A stretch of DNA of 64,000 nt from an uncultured Rikenellaceae bacterium (GTDB lineage: Bacteria > Bacteroidota > Bacteroidia > Bacteroidales > Rikenellaceae): NCBI GenBank assembly GCA_946486375.1, contig CAMLTW010000008.1, positions 33,375 to 97,374 on the forward strand, written 5' to 3'. A program made the position numbers and the translations under genes. Under the pieces are notes generated by a model that was given only the letters and a program-made list of their open reading frames with translations, was not told the DNA's origin and did no database searches. Positions within the stretch are counted from its first letter, which is position 1. Every line of letters begins with the position of its first letter. Shown in pieces: positions 38,190 to 44,673 of the stretch.

Positions 38190-39188
38190 CTAAGGCACCT
38201 CTACGTTGTTGAGGATTTCGGTCACCAGTTCTTCCGGCGTCACGTTTTCGGCTTCCGCCTCATAGGTAAGGCCGATCCGGTGCCGCAATACGTCGTGGCA
38301 CACGGCCCGCACGTCTTCCGGAATCACGTATCCCCGCCGCTTGATGAAAGCGTAGCTCCGGGCCGCCTTCGCCAGGCTGATGCTGGCCCGGGGCGATCCG
38401 CCGTAGGCGATCATGCTCTTGAGCCGTTCCAAACCGTACTCCTCCGGCTGCCGGGTGGCGAAAATGATGTCGATGATGTATTTCCCGATCTTTTCATCCA
38501 TGTAGACGTCTTCGACCACCTGCCGGGCCTTGAGGATGTCGGCGGGCGTCACGACCTTGTTGGCCCTCGGAAAAGCGCTTCCGGCCATGTTCATCTTCAC
38601 GATGCTGGCTTCCTCGGCCTTGTTCGGGTAGGTGATTTTCGCCTTCAGCAGGAAACGGTCGACCTGCGCCTCGGGCAGCGGATAGGTTCCTTCCTGTTCC
38701 AGCGGATTCTGCGTCGCCAGCACCAGAAACGGTTCCGGCAGCGGATAGGTGGTGTCTCCGATCGTCACCTGCCGTTCCTGCATGGCTTCGAGCAGGGCGC
38801 TCTGCACCTTCGCCGGAGAACGGTTGATTTCATCGGCCAACACGAAATTCGCAAAGATCGGGCCCTTTTTCACGGAAAATTCCTCGTTCTTCTGGCTGTA
38901 AATCAGGGTACCGACCAAATCGGCGGGCAGCAGGTCGGGCGTGAACTGAATCCGGCTGAACCGGGCGTCCACCGCCTGCGCCAGCGTGGTGATAGCCAGG
39001 GTTTTGGCCAGCCCCGGCACGCCTTCGAGCAGGATGTGCCCGTTGGAAAGCAACCCGATCAGCAGGCTGTCCACCAGATGCCGCTGCCCCACGATCACCT
39101 TGCCCATCTCCATGTTCAGCACGTCCACGAAGCTGCTCTCCCGTTCGATGCGCTCGTTCAGTTCCTTGATGTTAATCGCCTCGCTCAT
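38190..39188 (-). CDS. MoxR-family AAA+ ATPase
   Basis: 332 residues from the ATG at 39188 (MSEAINIKELNER); 30 further upstream codons overlap the promoter and are not translated. Walker A GVPGLAKT, Walker B VLADEINRS and the sensor region LVLATQNPLEQEGTYPLPEA are complete. MoxR ATPases act as chaperones for VWA-domain complexes. First gene of the bat operon. Confidence 0.95.
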   Translation of the reverse strand: MSEAINIKELNERIERESSFVDVLNMEMGKVIVGQRHLVDSLLIGLLSNGHILLEGVPGLAKTLAITTLAQAVDARFSRIQFTPDLLPADLVGTLIYSQKNEEFSVKKGPIFANFVLADEINRSPAKVQSALLEAMQERQVTIGDTTYPLPEPFLVLATQNPLEQEGTYPLPEAQVDRFLLKAKITYPNKAEEASIVKMNMAGSAFPRANKVVTPADILKARQVVEDVYMDEKIGKYIIDIIFATRQPEEYGLERLKSMIAYGGSPRASISLAKAARSYAFIKRRGYVIPEDVRAVCHDVLRHRIGLTYEAEAENVTPEELVTEILNNVEVP

Positions 39189-39232
39189 ATCACTTGTACG
39201 GTTAATGTTTTTCCGGTTAAACGTTCCACACA

Positions 39233-39263
39233 CAAATATATTGTAAATATCGAAAAAATCCAA
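39233..39263 (-). promoter_or_regulatory. Promoter of the moxR-bat operon
   Basis: Minus strand TTG (39263-39261), 20-base spacer, TATATTTG (39240-39233), about 45 bases before the moxR ATG. Confidence 0.7.
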
Positions 39264-39340
39264 TCCGGCCTTTCGCAAACCGCAACCGCCCCGGTAAGCC
39301 TGAAAACCGATGGCGGAGAACCGGAACCAGTCGCTTTCAT

Positions 39341-39440
39341 CGCATCATTGCGAACGGAGGAACGACCTTCGGGCGTTCCGAGCTCACCGACCGCAGCCCG
39401 AAGTCAGCCGTAAGGCTGGTACGGAAAAAGCGGAGGGAGG
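39341..39440 (+). repeat. Long-form interspersed repeat, degraded copy
   Basis: Starts GCATCATTGCGAAC and continues into the block GAGCTCACCGACCGCAGCCC, then CAGCC-GTAA-GGCTG (a GNRA-capped hairpin) and GGAAAAAGCGGAGGGAGG. The 3' end expected for the long form is missing or rearranged. Confidence 0.65.
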
Positions 39441-39511
39441 AAAACCGAGGTCTGCGAAGCAGGGCGAGCTAACCGACTGTAAGGAGGTAACACCCGCTAA
39501 AGGCTATGCGC

Positions 39512-39627
39512 AGACATTCCAAAACGAAGGCCATCCGAGCTCACCGACCGCAGCCCGCAGTCAGCCGTAAGGCCGGTGCGGAAAAAAGCGGAGGGAGGTA
39601 ACATTACGAAGTGAAGCGTGGGAATCT
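39512..39627 (+). repeat. Long-form interspersed repeat
   Basis: About 116 nt. Outer arms ATTCC (39516-39520) and GGAAT pair. Inside is the block GAGCTCACCGACCGCAGCCC, a CAGCC-GTAA-GGCCG hairpin and GGAAAAAAGCGGAGGGAGG, about 60 bases nearly identical to the copy 157 bases upstream. Confidence 0.7.
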
Positions 39628-39643
39628 TTTTCCGGACAAACAG

Positions 39644-39679
39644 AGATTGCCACGTCGCTACCGCTCCTCGCAATGACGC
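39644..39679 (-). repeat. Short-form interspersed repeat, ATTGC/GCAAT type
   Basis: Reads GCGTCATTGCGAGGAGCGG on the minus strand and ends GACGTGGCAATCT. Outer stem ATTGC/GCAAT. It is preceded by a 36-base block also found before the copy at 40867. Confidence 0.8.
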
Positions 39680-39724
39680 AAAGCGATACGGGGGTGCGAC
39701 GGTTGGAAGGAACTACCCGGCTTT

Positions 39725-39760
39725 ACGTCATGCTGAGAAGCAACGAAGTTGCGACGTGAT
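39725..39760 (+). repeat. Short-form interspersed repeat, ATGCT type, 3' end lost
   Basis: ACGTCATGCTGAGAAGCAAC, a GCAAC-GAA-GTTGC tip hairpin and GACGTG, after which the expected AGCAT arm is replaced by ATACGG. Confidence 0.65.
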
Positions 39761-39796
39761 ACGGCGGTGTGACGACCGGAAGGAACCGGTTACAAT

Positions 39797-39838
39797 GCGT
39801 CATTCCGAGGAGGGTCGCAAGGCCCGACGTGGGAATCT
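39797..39838 (+). repeat. Short-form interspersed repeat, ATTCC/GGAAT type
   Basis: 42 nt, GCGTCATTCCGAGGA, tip GGGTC-GCAA-GGCCC (GNRA loop), GACGTGGGAATCT. Outer stem ATTCC/GGAAT. Confidence 0.8.
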
Positions 39839-39881
39839 CTGCGTATACCGACTAAGGCCGATCCGTCTGTCGAAAGACGGA

Positions 39882-39916
39882 AAAATAAGTCAGGGTGCCC
39901 GGATGGGCACCCTGAC
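39882..39916 (-). terminator. Terminator of the unknown gene at 39936-40502
   Basis: A perfect 12-bp stem, GTCAGGGTGCCC/GGGCACCCTGAC (39889-39916), with a 4-base loop. On the minus strand it is followed by TTATTTTT. It lies 20 bases past the stop codon. Confidence 0.9.
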
Positions 39917-39935
39917 CGCCTTGCACTTCCCCGGA

Positions 39936-40502
39936 TCAGGCTTCCGGATCGTCTTCCGATCCTTCCCAATCTCCGCCTTCTTCCGGGGAGGACACCTCAT
40001 CCCGATCGCTTTCTTCGTCTCCTGCCCGGATCAACTCCCCGCTCGAAAGACGGCGGAAGCCCAACCGGCGAAGCAACCACTCCACATCCGCAATCTGTCG
40101 CCGGCAGCGGTAAATCTCCCAACAGATCAACTCCTTCTGCTCCTCCATCTTGTGGATAAAGACCGCCCGCTCCGAGAGCATCCGGATCATGCACTCCCGC
40201 TCCTTATCCGAAACATCTCCGCTCAACATAAGATGCATACAGGCCATTTGGAACTCTAAGCTTTTCTCGTACCAGGGACGCTTTAGCTCGAAAAGCAGCC
40301 TTTTCACCTTTTTCAGGTAGGCCGAAAGGCGCAGCAGCGCTTCGATCTTCCCCTCCTTCTCGTACCGCTCCGGGCAGAGCTGACGCGCCATTTCCACATA
40401 GTAGGATTCCATCCGGGACAGATCCGAAAAGTCCGATCCCGGATCGAGCCTCCATTCCCGCTCCCCGAAGGGAAAAGACGCAACGGTGGATCGTGTGTCC
40501 AT
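39936..40502 (-). CDS. Hypothetical protein with acidic C-terminal tail
   Basis: 188 residues, no signal peptide and no transmembrane helix. Mostly helical and charged, with likely coiled-coil segments (EKEGKIEALLRLSAYLKKVK and ERAVFIHKMEEQKELICWEI). It ends in a strongly acidic tail rich in Asp, Glu and Ser (about residues 160-188). I do not recognise a family. It has its own strong terminator and is preceded on the same strand by a candidate structured RNA. Interspersed repeats lie on both sides. Codon usage looks like its neighbours. Confidence 0.75.
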   Translation of the reverse strand: MDTRSTVASFPFGEREWRLDPGSDFSDLSRMESYYVEMARQLCPERYEKEGKIEALLRLSAYLKKVKRLLFELKRPWYEKSLEFQMACMHLMLSGDVSDKERECMIRMLSERAVFIHKMEEQKELICWEIYRCRRQIADVEWLLRRLGFRRLSSGELIRAGDEESDRDEVSSPEEGGDWEGSEDDPEA

Positions 40503-40559
40503 AAGATCAACGGTTTTTATGGCAGGCGGAAATTAAAAGACGGTTCCGCCTTTCCCGTT

Positions 40560-40711
40560 GCTATACACCTTAAGGGCAGCAGGCGCATTAACGCTCTGCA
40601 CGGGGGTTCGGAACCGTCCGTTTAGAAAGTATCTGTAAAGTGGCGGGCATAAAAATACCCGCCACCGGATACAATGACAGGTTATTCACCTGCCCTTAAG
40701 GAATGTATAGC
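40560..40711 (-). ncRNA. Candidate structured ncRNA (6S-like shape), 152 nt
   Basis: The ends form an inverted repeat: minus-strand 5' arm GCTATACATTCCTTAAGGGC and beyond (40711-40690) pairs with 40579-40560 (7 bp, a two-base bulge, then 12 bp). Inside is an apical stem (40629-40672) with GTATC/GATAC and an 8-bp GTGGCGGG/CCCGCCAC helix. Two largely unpaired flanks of about 20 and 50 bases could form small hairpins (GCG-TTAAT-CGC type). A canonical promoter ends at 40716, so transcription would begin at the base of the closing stem. A long closing stem, central bubble and apical stem recall 6S RNA, but I cannot confirm the family. Confidence 0.6.
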
Positions 40712-40715
40712 ATTA

Positions 40716-40746
40716 CAAATATAGGAAAATAATCCGTCCTTCCAAA
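40716..40746 (-). promoter_or_regulatory. Promoter of the candidate ncRNA
   Basis: Minus strand TTTG (40746-40743), exactly 19 bases, TATATTTG (40723-40716). A full consensus match located immediately upstream of the structured element. Confidence 0.75.
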
Positions 40747-40807
40747 AGAATCCGGTGTTTTTTAGAGGAAAATGTTCTGGGAAGGTCGGAAGGAACCGTT
40801 CGGCTTG

Positions 40808-40850
40808 GCGTCATTCCGAGGAAAGCCCGCAGGGCTTGACGTGGGAATCT
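40808..40850 (+). repeat. Short-form interspersed repeat, ATTCC/GGAAT type
   Basis: 43 nt. Outer stem ATTCC/GGAAT; tip AAGCCC-GCA-GGGCTT, a different stem from the 39797 copy but equally paired. Confidence 0.8.
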
Positions 40851-40866
40851 TTTTCCGGACAAACAG

Positions 40867-40904
40867 AGATTGCCACGGCTTCTGACGAAACCTCGCAATG
40901 ACGC
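40867..40904 (-). repeat. Short-form interspersed repeat, ATTGC/GCAAT type
   Basis: 38 nt on the minus strand. Outer stem ATTGC/GCAAT, tip GGTTTC-GTCA-GAAGCC. Confidence 0.75.
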
Positions 40905-40949
40905 AAGACAGCGGAGGTGCGGGAAGGTCGGAAGGAACTATCCGGCTTT

Positions 40950-40991
40950 GCGTCATGCTGAGGAGCAACGAAAGTTGCGACGTGAGCATCT
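40950..40991 (+). repeat. Short-form interspersed repeat, ATGCT/AGCAT type
   Basis: 42 nt. Outer stem ATGCT/AGCAT, tip GCAAC-GAAA-GTTGC (GNRA loop), followed by a T-run (CTTTTTTCTTTTTT). With that run it could act as a plus-strand terminator. Confidence 0.8.
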
Positions 40992-41010
40992 TTTTTCTTT
41001 TTTATGCCGG

Positions 41011-41053
41011 ATAGAGCCTCGCGTCGGGCCTTGCGGCCCTCCTCAGGATGACG
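41011..41053 (-). repeat. Short-form interspersed repeat, ATCCT type
   Basis: Minus strand CGTCATCCTGAGGA, tip GGGCC-GCAA-GGCCC (GNRA loop), then GACGCGAGGCTC. One mismatch in the outer stem (ATCCT/AGGCT). Arranged head-to-head with the copy at 40950. Confidence 0.75.
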
Positions 41054-41097
41054 AAAAGTGCAGAGGAGCGGCAGGTCACGGGGTGATCGAGAGAACA

Positions 41098-41132
41098 AGA
41101 TTGCCGCGTCGCTCCGCTCCTCGCAATGACGC
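41098..41132 (-). repeat. Short-form interspersed repeat, ATTGC/GCAAT type
   Basis: 35 nt on the minus strand: GCGTCATTGCGAGGAGCGG, then AGCGACGCGGCAATCT. The shortest copy. Confidence 0.8.
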
Positions 41133-41177
41133 GAAACAATACGGGATGGTGACGGCTGGAAGGAACTAACCGGCCTT

Positions 41178-41219
41178 GCGTCATTCCGAGCGCAGCCAAA
41201 GGCGAAGCACAGGAAATCT
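41178..41219 (+). repeat. Short-form interspersed repeat, ATTCC variant
   Basis: GCGTCATTCCGAGCGCAGCC, tip GCC-AAA-GGC, ending CACAGGAAATCT. The outer stem ATTCC/GGAAAT carries an extra A. Confidence 0.7.
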
Positions 41220-41231
41220 CCCGCAATAAAC

Positions 41232-41239
41232 TATCTTTA
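41232..41239 (+). promoter_or_regulatory. Possible -7 box of the MTHFS gene
   Basis: TATCTTTA, one mismatch from TAnnTTTG, 14 bases before the ATG. It lies just after the last repeat copy. Confidence 0.4.
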
Positions 41240-41252
41240 CGAAAAATTCCGA

Positions 41253-41801
41253 ATGAAAGCAGACAAAGCCGCCCTCCGCCGGTTTATCCGCCAGCGGAAG
41301 AAAGATTTCTCCCCGGAAGCGCTGCAGGCCGAATCCGTCCGGACAATGGCCCGGGTCGAAGCCCTTCCTCAGTTTCGGGAAGCCTCGGTCGTTGCCGCCT
41401 ACTGGTCGCTGCCGGACGAAGTGTACACCCACGATTTCGTCCGGAAATGGTGCGGACATAAAAAAATCCTCCTGCCGGTGATGGATGAAGGGTGCAGCCT
41501 CCGGCTGGTTCCCTATACGCCGGACTGCCGGATGTACGAAGCGGACTACGGCATCGGACAGCCCGAAGGGAAAACCTGCGATCCGCACGAAGCCGAGCTG
41601 ATCCTCGTACCGGGAATGGCCTTCGATCCGGAAGGGCATCGGCTGGGACGCGGCAAAGGGTTTTACGACCGGCTGTTAAAAAACTCCGGTGCTTACAAGG
41701 CCGGAGTCTGTTTCGGTTTTCAAGTGGTGGGCGAGGTTCCCTCGGAACCCCATGATGTCCGGATGGACGCCGTCGTCTACTGTCCGAATTCCATCAGGTA
41801 G
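41253..41801 (+). CDS. 5-formyltetrahydrofolate cyclo-ligase
   Basis: 182 residues. Converts 5-formyl-THF to 5,10-methenyl-THF using ATP. Family motifs are the N-terminal KAALRRFIRQRK phosphate-binding region, YWSLPDEVYTHDF, and the C-terminal GMAFDPEGHRLGRGKGFYDR. Normal length. Its 3' end overlaps the 3' end of prfB by 25 bases on the opposite strand. Confidence 0.95.
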   Translation: MKADKAALRRFIRQRKKDFSPEALQAESVRTMARVEALPQFREASVVAAYWSLPDEVYTHDFVRKWCGHKKILLPVMDEGCSLRLVPYTPDCRMYEADYGIGQPEGKTCDPHEAELILVPGMAFDPEGHRLGRGKGFYDRLLKNSGAYKAGVCFGFQVVGEVPSEPHDVRMDAVVYCPNSIR

Positions 41802-42863
41802 CTTTTGATGAATTCGCCCAAATCCCCGTCCAGCACCCCCTGCACGTCGGAAGTCTCGCAGGAAGTCCGGTGGTCTTTCACCATCTTGTAGGGATGCATC
41901 ACGTAGCTGCGAATCTGCGACCCCCACTCGATTTTCTTCTTCTGCCCCTCGAGCTGGTTCTGCAACTCCATCCGCCGTTCCAACTCCTTCTGGTACAGTT
42001 TCGACCGGAGGATGCGCAGGGCGTTTTCGCGGTTCATGAGCTGCGACCGGGTTTCGGTGTTTTCCACCACGATGCCCGACGGCAGGTGGCGCAACCGCAC
42101 CCCCGTTTCCACCTTGTTCACGTTCTGGCCTCCGGCTCCGCTCGAACGGAACGTATCCCATTCGATGTCGCCCGGATTGATGACGATTTCGATGGTATCG
42201 TCCACGGCGGGGGACACGAATACTGAAGCGAACGTGGTATGCCGCCGGTTGCTGGCATCGAAAGGCGACAGCCTCACCAACCGGTGCACTCCGTTCTCGC
42301 TTTTCAGGAAACCGTAGGCATAATCCCCCACGAATTCCAGCGTGGCGGACTTGATGCCGGCTTCTTCCCCGTCCTGTACGCACAGGACTTTGACCTGGTA
42401 GCCGTTCCGTTCGCCCCAGCGGGTGTACATCCGCATCAGCATGGCGGCCCAGTCGAGGCTTTCCGTTCCCCCGGCTCCCGAATTGATTTCCATGATGGCC
42501 CCGAGCTTGTCCTCCTCGCCGCCCAGCATGTTTTTCATTTCGAGTTCCTCCACCCGGCCCAGCAGACGGGTGTACAGTTCCTCCATTTCCGCCTCGGAAG
42601 CGGCTCCTTCCTTCACGAATTCGGGCATCAGCTCCAGATCGTCCGTCAGCGAAGCGATCTCATCGTAGGCGGTCAGTTCCGCTTTGATGCAAGCGACCTT
42701 TTTCAGTTGCTCCTCGGCCTTCTTGGGATCGTCCCAAAAATCGGGCGCCTGCGTTTTGGATTCTTCTTCATCCAGTTCCAAACGTCGGTTATCGACGTCA
42801 AAGACACCTCCTCAGCGCGTCACGGCGCTTTGCAAGCTCTGCGATTTTCTCAGCTGCAATCAT
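41777..42863 (-). CDS. prfB: Peptide chain release factor 2, with programmed +1 frameshift
   Basis: Translation starts at the ATG at 42863 and reads 21 codons (MIAAEKIAELAKRRDALRRC-L) to an in-frame TGA at 42800-42798. The site is AGGAGG-TGT-CTT-TGA-C: a Shine-Dalgarno-like run, then CUU UGA C, the classical RF2 autoregulatory slip site. A +1 shift continues as DVDNRRLELDEEE to give 361 residues. The SPF stop-recognition tripeptide (199-201) and catalytic GGQ (244-246) are present. RF2 reads UGA and UAA; low RF2 favours the shift and so restores RF2. Last gene of the rplY-pth operon. Confidence 0.97.
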
Positions 42864-42865
42864 CT

Positions 42866-43435
42866 CTAAGTGGTTTGTTTTTCTCCTTTGTACAAATCGA
42901 ATTCCCCTTTCTCGATCTCCCGGTGAATCCGGGCCAGTTGCGCGATGACGGGGGAAATCAGCGTCATCACGTCGTTTTCGTATGCCTTGTGGGTTTCGTC
43001 CCCCTTGATCCGGTACAGCATCACCGCGTAGAGCGCCCGCATGCAAAACTCGATGTCGCTCATGTCCCGTTTTTCCAGCCGCGCCTTGAGCACGGGAAGC
43101 TCCGCCGCCAGCGGCGCGAACACCTTCCGGTATTCCTCGCCGGCCGGAAGCCGCAGCAAATCCCGGTGCAGGTCATCCAGATCCCGGATCAGGTGAAGCG
43201 TATGGTCGATGTGGCCGTGCTGTTCCTTCCCTTCCGTCCGCAGCAGGTTCACCAGATCCATGTACCAGAAAAACACGTCCTGCTTTTCGTCCTCCCCGAT
43301 CTGCAGAGGCTTCACAAGCTGGGCGTAAATGGCCTCCGGACTGAACTGCAACGCCCGGAACAGGTCTTCGAGCTGCCAGATATACAGAATGTATTCGGCG
43401 ATATTTTCCTTGCGCTTGGCTCTGGCGGTCAACAT
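42866..43435 (-). CDS. DUF4924 family protein
   Basis: 189 residues, soluble, helical. The N-terminus AKRKENIAEYILYIWQLEDL and the HIDHTLHLIRDLDDLHRDLL region match the DUF4924 family found throughout Bacteroidota. No biochemical function is known. Its stop codon is 2 bases before the prfB ATG, so the two are tightly linked. Confidence 0.85.
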   Translation of the reverse strand: MLTARAKRKENIAEYILYIWQLEDLFRALQFSPEAIYAQLVKPLQIGEDEKQDVFFWYMDLVNLLRTEGKEQHGHIDHTLHLIRDLDDLHRDLLRLPAGEEYRKVFAPLAAELPVLKARLEKRDMSDIEFCMRALYAVMLYRIKGDETHKAYENDVMTLISPVIAQLARIHREIEKGEFDLYKGEKQTT

Positions 43436-43594
43436 AACGGCAACGGTTTTAAAATCTTCGTTTCATCCGGAACGTACAACGGCGCGTCCGCCTTCTTCGG
43501 GCGGCAAGAACCGCGCCGGACGGTTTTCGCAGGCCCCTTTCCTCCACCCCCCACGTCTCCCGCTTCTTCCGAACGCACACGCAACCGCCGGACA

Positions 43595-44014
43595 TCACTT
43601 TTCCTCCTCGCCTTCCCCCTCGAACTCGTCCCCTTCGTACAGGAAATCGGCCATCAGTTCGTCGATGTCCCGCCGTTCCTTTTTCGTCGGACGCCCCGTT
43701 CCCCGGTCGCGTCGGACAAAGATAGCATAATTCGCCGGTTTCAGCTTGTCGAGTTCTTCCTGCGGCGTGATATTTTCCAGGTAAAGCGGCACGTTCTTCG
43801 CCGGCTGCCGGTTTCCGATCAGTTCCAGCACCCGGAGCGTATAGACCACCGGCATCTTCTTTACCGTCAGGATGTCGCCCGGGCTCACCTCTTTGGAGGG
43901 CTTGGCGATCGTCCCGTTGAGGGTGACCCGGTTGTTGCGGCACGCTTCCGCCGCGTCGCTCCGGCTCTTGAAAACCCGCACGGCCCACAGCCATTTGTCG
44001 ATCCTGAGTCCCAT
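43595..44014 (-). CDS. S4-domain RNA-binding protein, Hsp15 (HslR) family
   Basis: 139 residues. The S4 domain reads RIDKWLWAVRVFKSRSDAAE then CRNNRVTLNG, as in Hsp15. The C-terminus is basic, then acidic (GDEFEGEGEEEK). E. coli Hsp15 rescues 50S subunits carrying stalled peptidyl-tRNA, which fits its place 6 bases after pth. Confidence 0.9.
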   Translation of the reverse strand: MGLRIDKWLWAVRVFKSRSDAAEACRNNRVTLNGTIAKPSKEVSPGDILTVKKMPVVYTLRVLELIGNRQPAKNVPLYLENITPQEELDKLKPANYAIFVRRDRGTGRPTKKERRDIDELMADFLYEGDEFEGEGEEEK

Positions 44015-44020
44015 CGCCGC

Positions 44021-44584
44021 CTATTTTCCGTTGTACGCGTTCATCGTCCGCTCGATGCCGACCGTCCCGAAAGCCCGCACGGCCTCCACCGCCACATCGA
44101 TCCGCTCGTTCAGCACCTTCCGTTCCTCCTTCGACCATTCCCCCAGCACGTAATCGACCTGAAACCCCTTCGGATAATCGTTTCCGATCCCGAACCGCAA
44201 GCGGGCATAGTCGGCGCTTCCGAGCGACTCGGTGATGCTTTTCAGCCCGTTGTGCCCCCCGTCGCTGCCTTTCATCCGGATGCGGATCGCCCCCAGCGGA
44301 AGCGCCACATCGTCCACCACCACCAGCAGGTTTTCCGGCGGAATGCGTTCCGACTTCAACCAGTAGGCGACCGCCTTCCCGCTCAGGTTCATGTACGTGG
44401 AAGGTTTCAGCAGGACGAACGTGCGCCCCTTGTATTTCGCTTCGGCCACGGCTCCGTAACGCTGCGTCGTAAAAACAGCATTGGACGCCTCTGCAAAAGC
44501 GTCCAACACCATGAAACCGATATTGTGGCGGGTGTTGGCATATTCGGCCCCGATGTTGCCCAACCCGGCTATCAGATATTTCAA
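44021..44584 (-). CDS. pth: Peptidyl-tRNA hydrolase
   Basis: 187 residues. Catalytic H20 (NTRHNIGF), N66 (TYMNLSG), D91-D92 (VVDDVALP) and N112 (GGHNGL) are all present. It releases tRNA from peptidyl-tRNAs that drop off the ribosome. The rplY-pth pair is a common bacterial arrangement; the gap is 89 bases. Confidence 0.98.
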   Translation of the reverse strand: MKYLIAGLGNIGAEYANTRHNIGFMVLDAFAEASNAVFTTQRYGAVAEAKYKGRTFVLLKPSTYMNLSGKAVAYWLKSERIPPENLLVVVDDVALPLGAIRIRMKGSDGGHNGLKSITESLGSADYARLRFGIGNDYPKGFQVDYVLGEWSKEERKVLNERIDVAVEAVRAFGTVGIERTMNAYNGK

Positions 44585-44673
44585 AACCGTCGAATTTTAA
44601 AATCCAAATCCGTTTCCCTTCCCGTCACAGACGAGCGGTACGCGGCAAGCCTTCCGCTGTCTTCTCTCCGTGG

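Noticed and set aside
39310..39570. 86-codon plus-strand frame in the repeat region
   Set aside because: It is composed of repeat sequence, with the same SSPTAARSQP-type translation arising from each long-form copy; no sign of a gene.
39341..41219. CRISPR array
   Set aside because: Repeats are in both orientations, differ in length and are separated by repeated instead of unique spacers; no cas genes are present.
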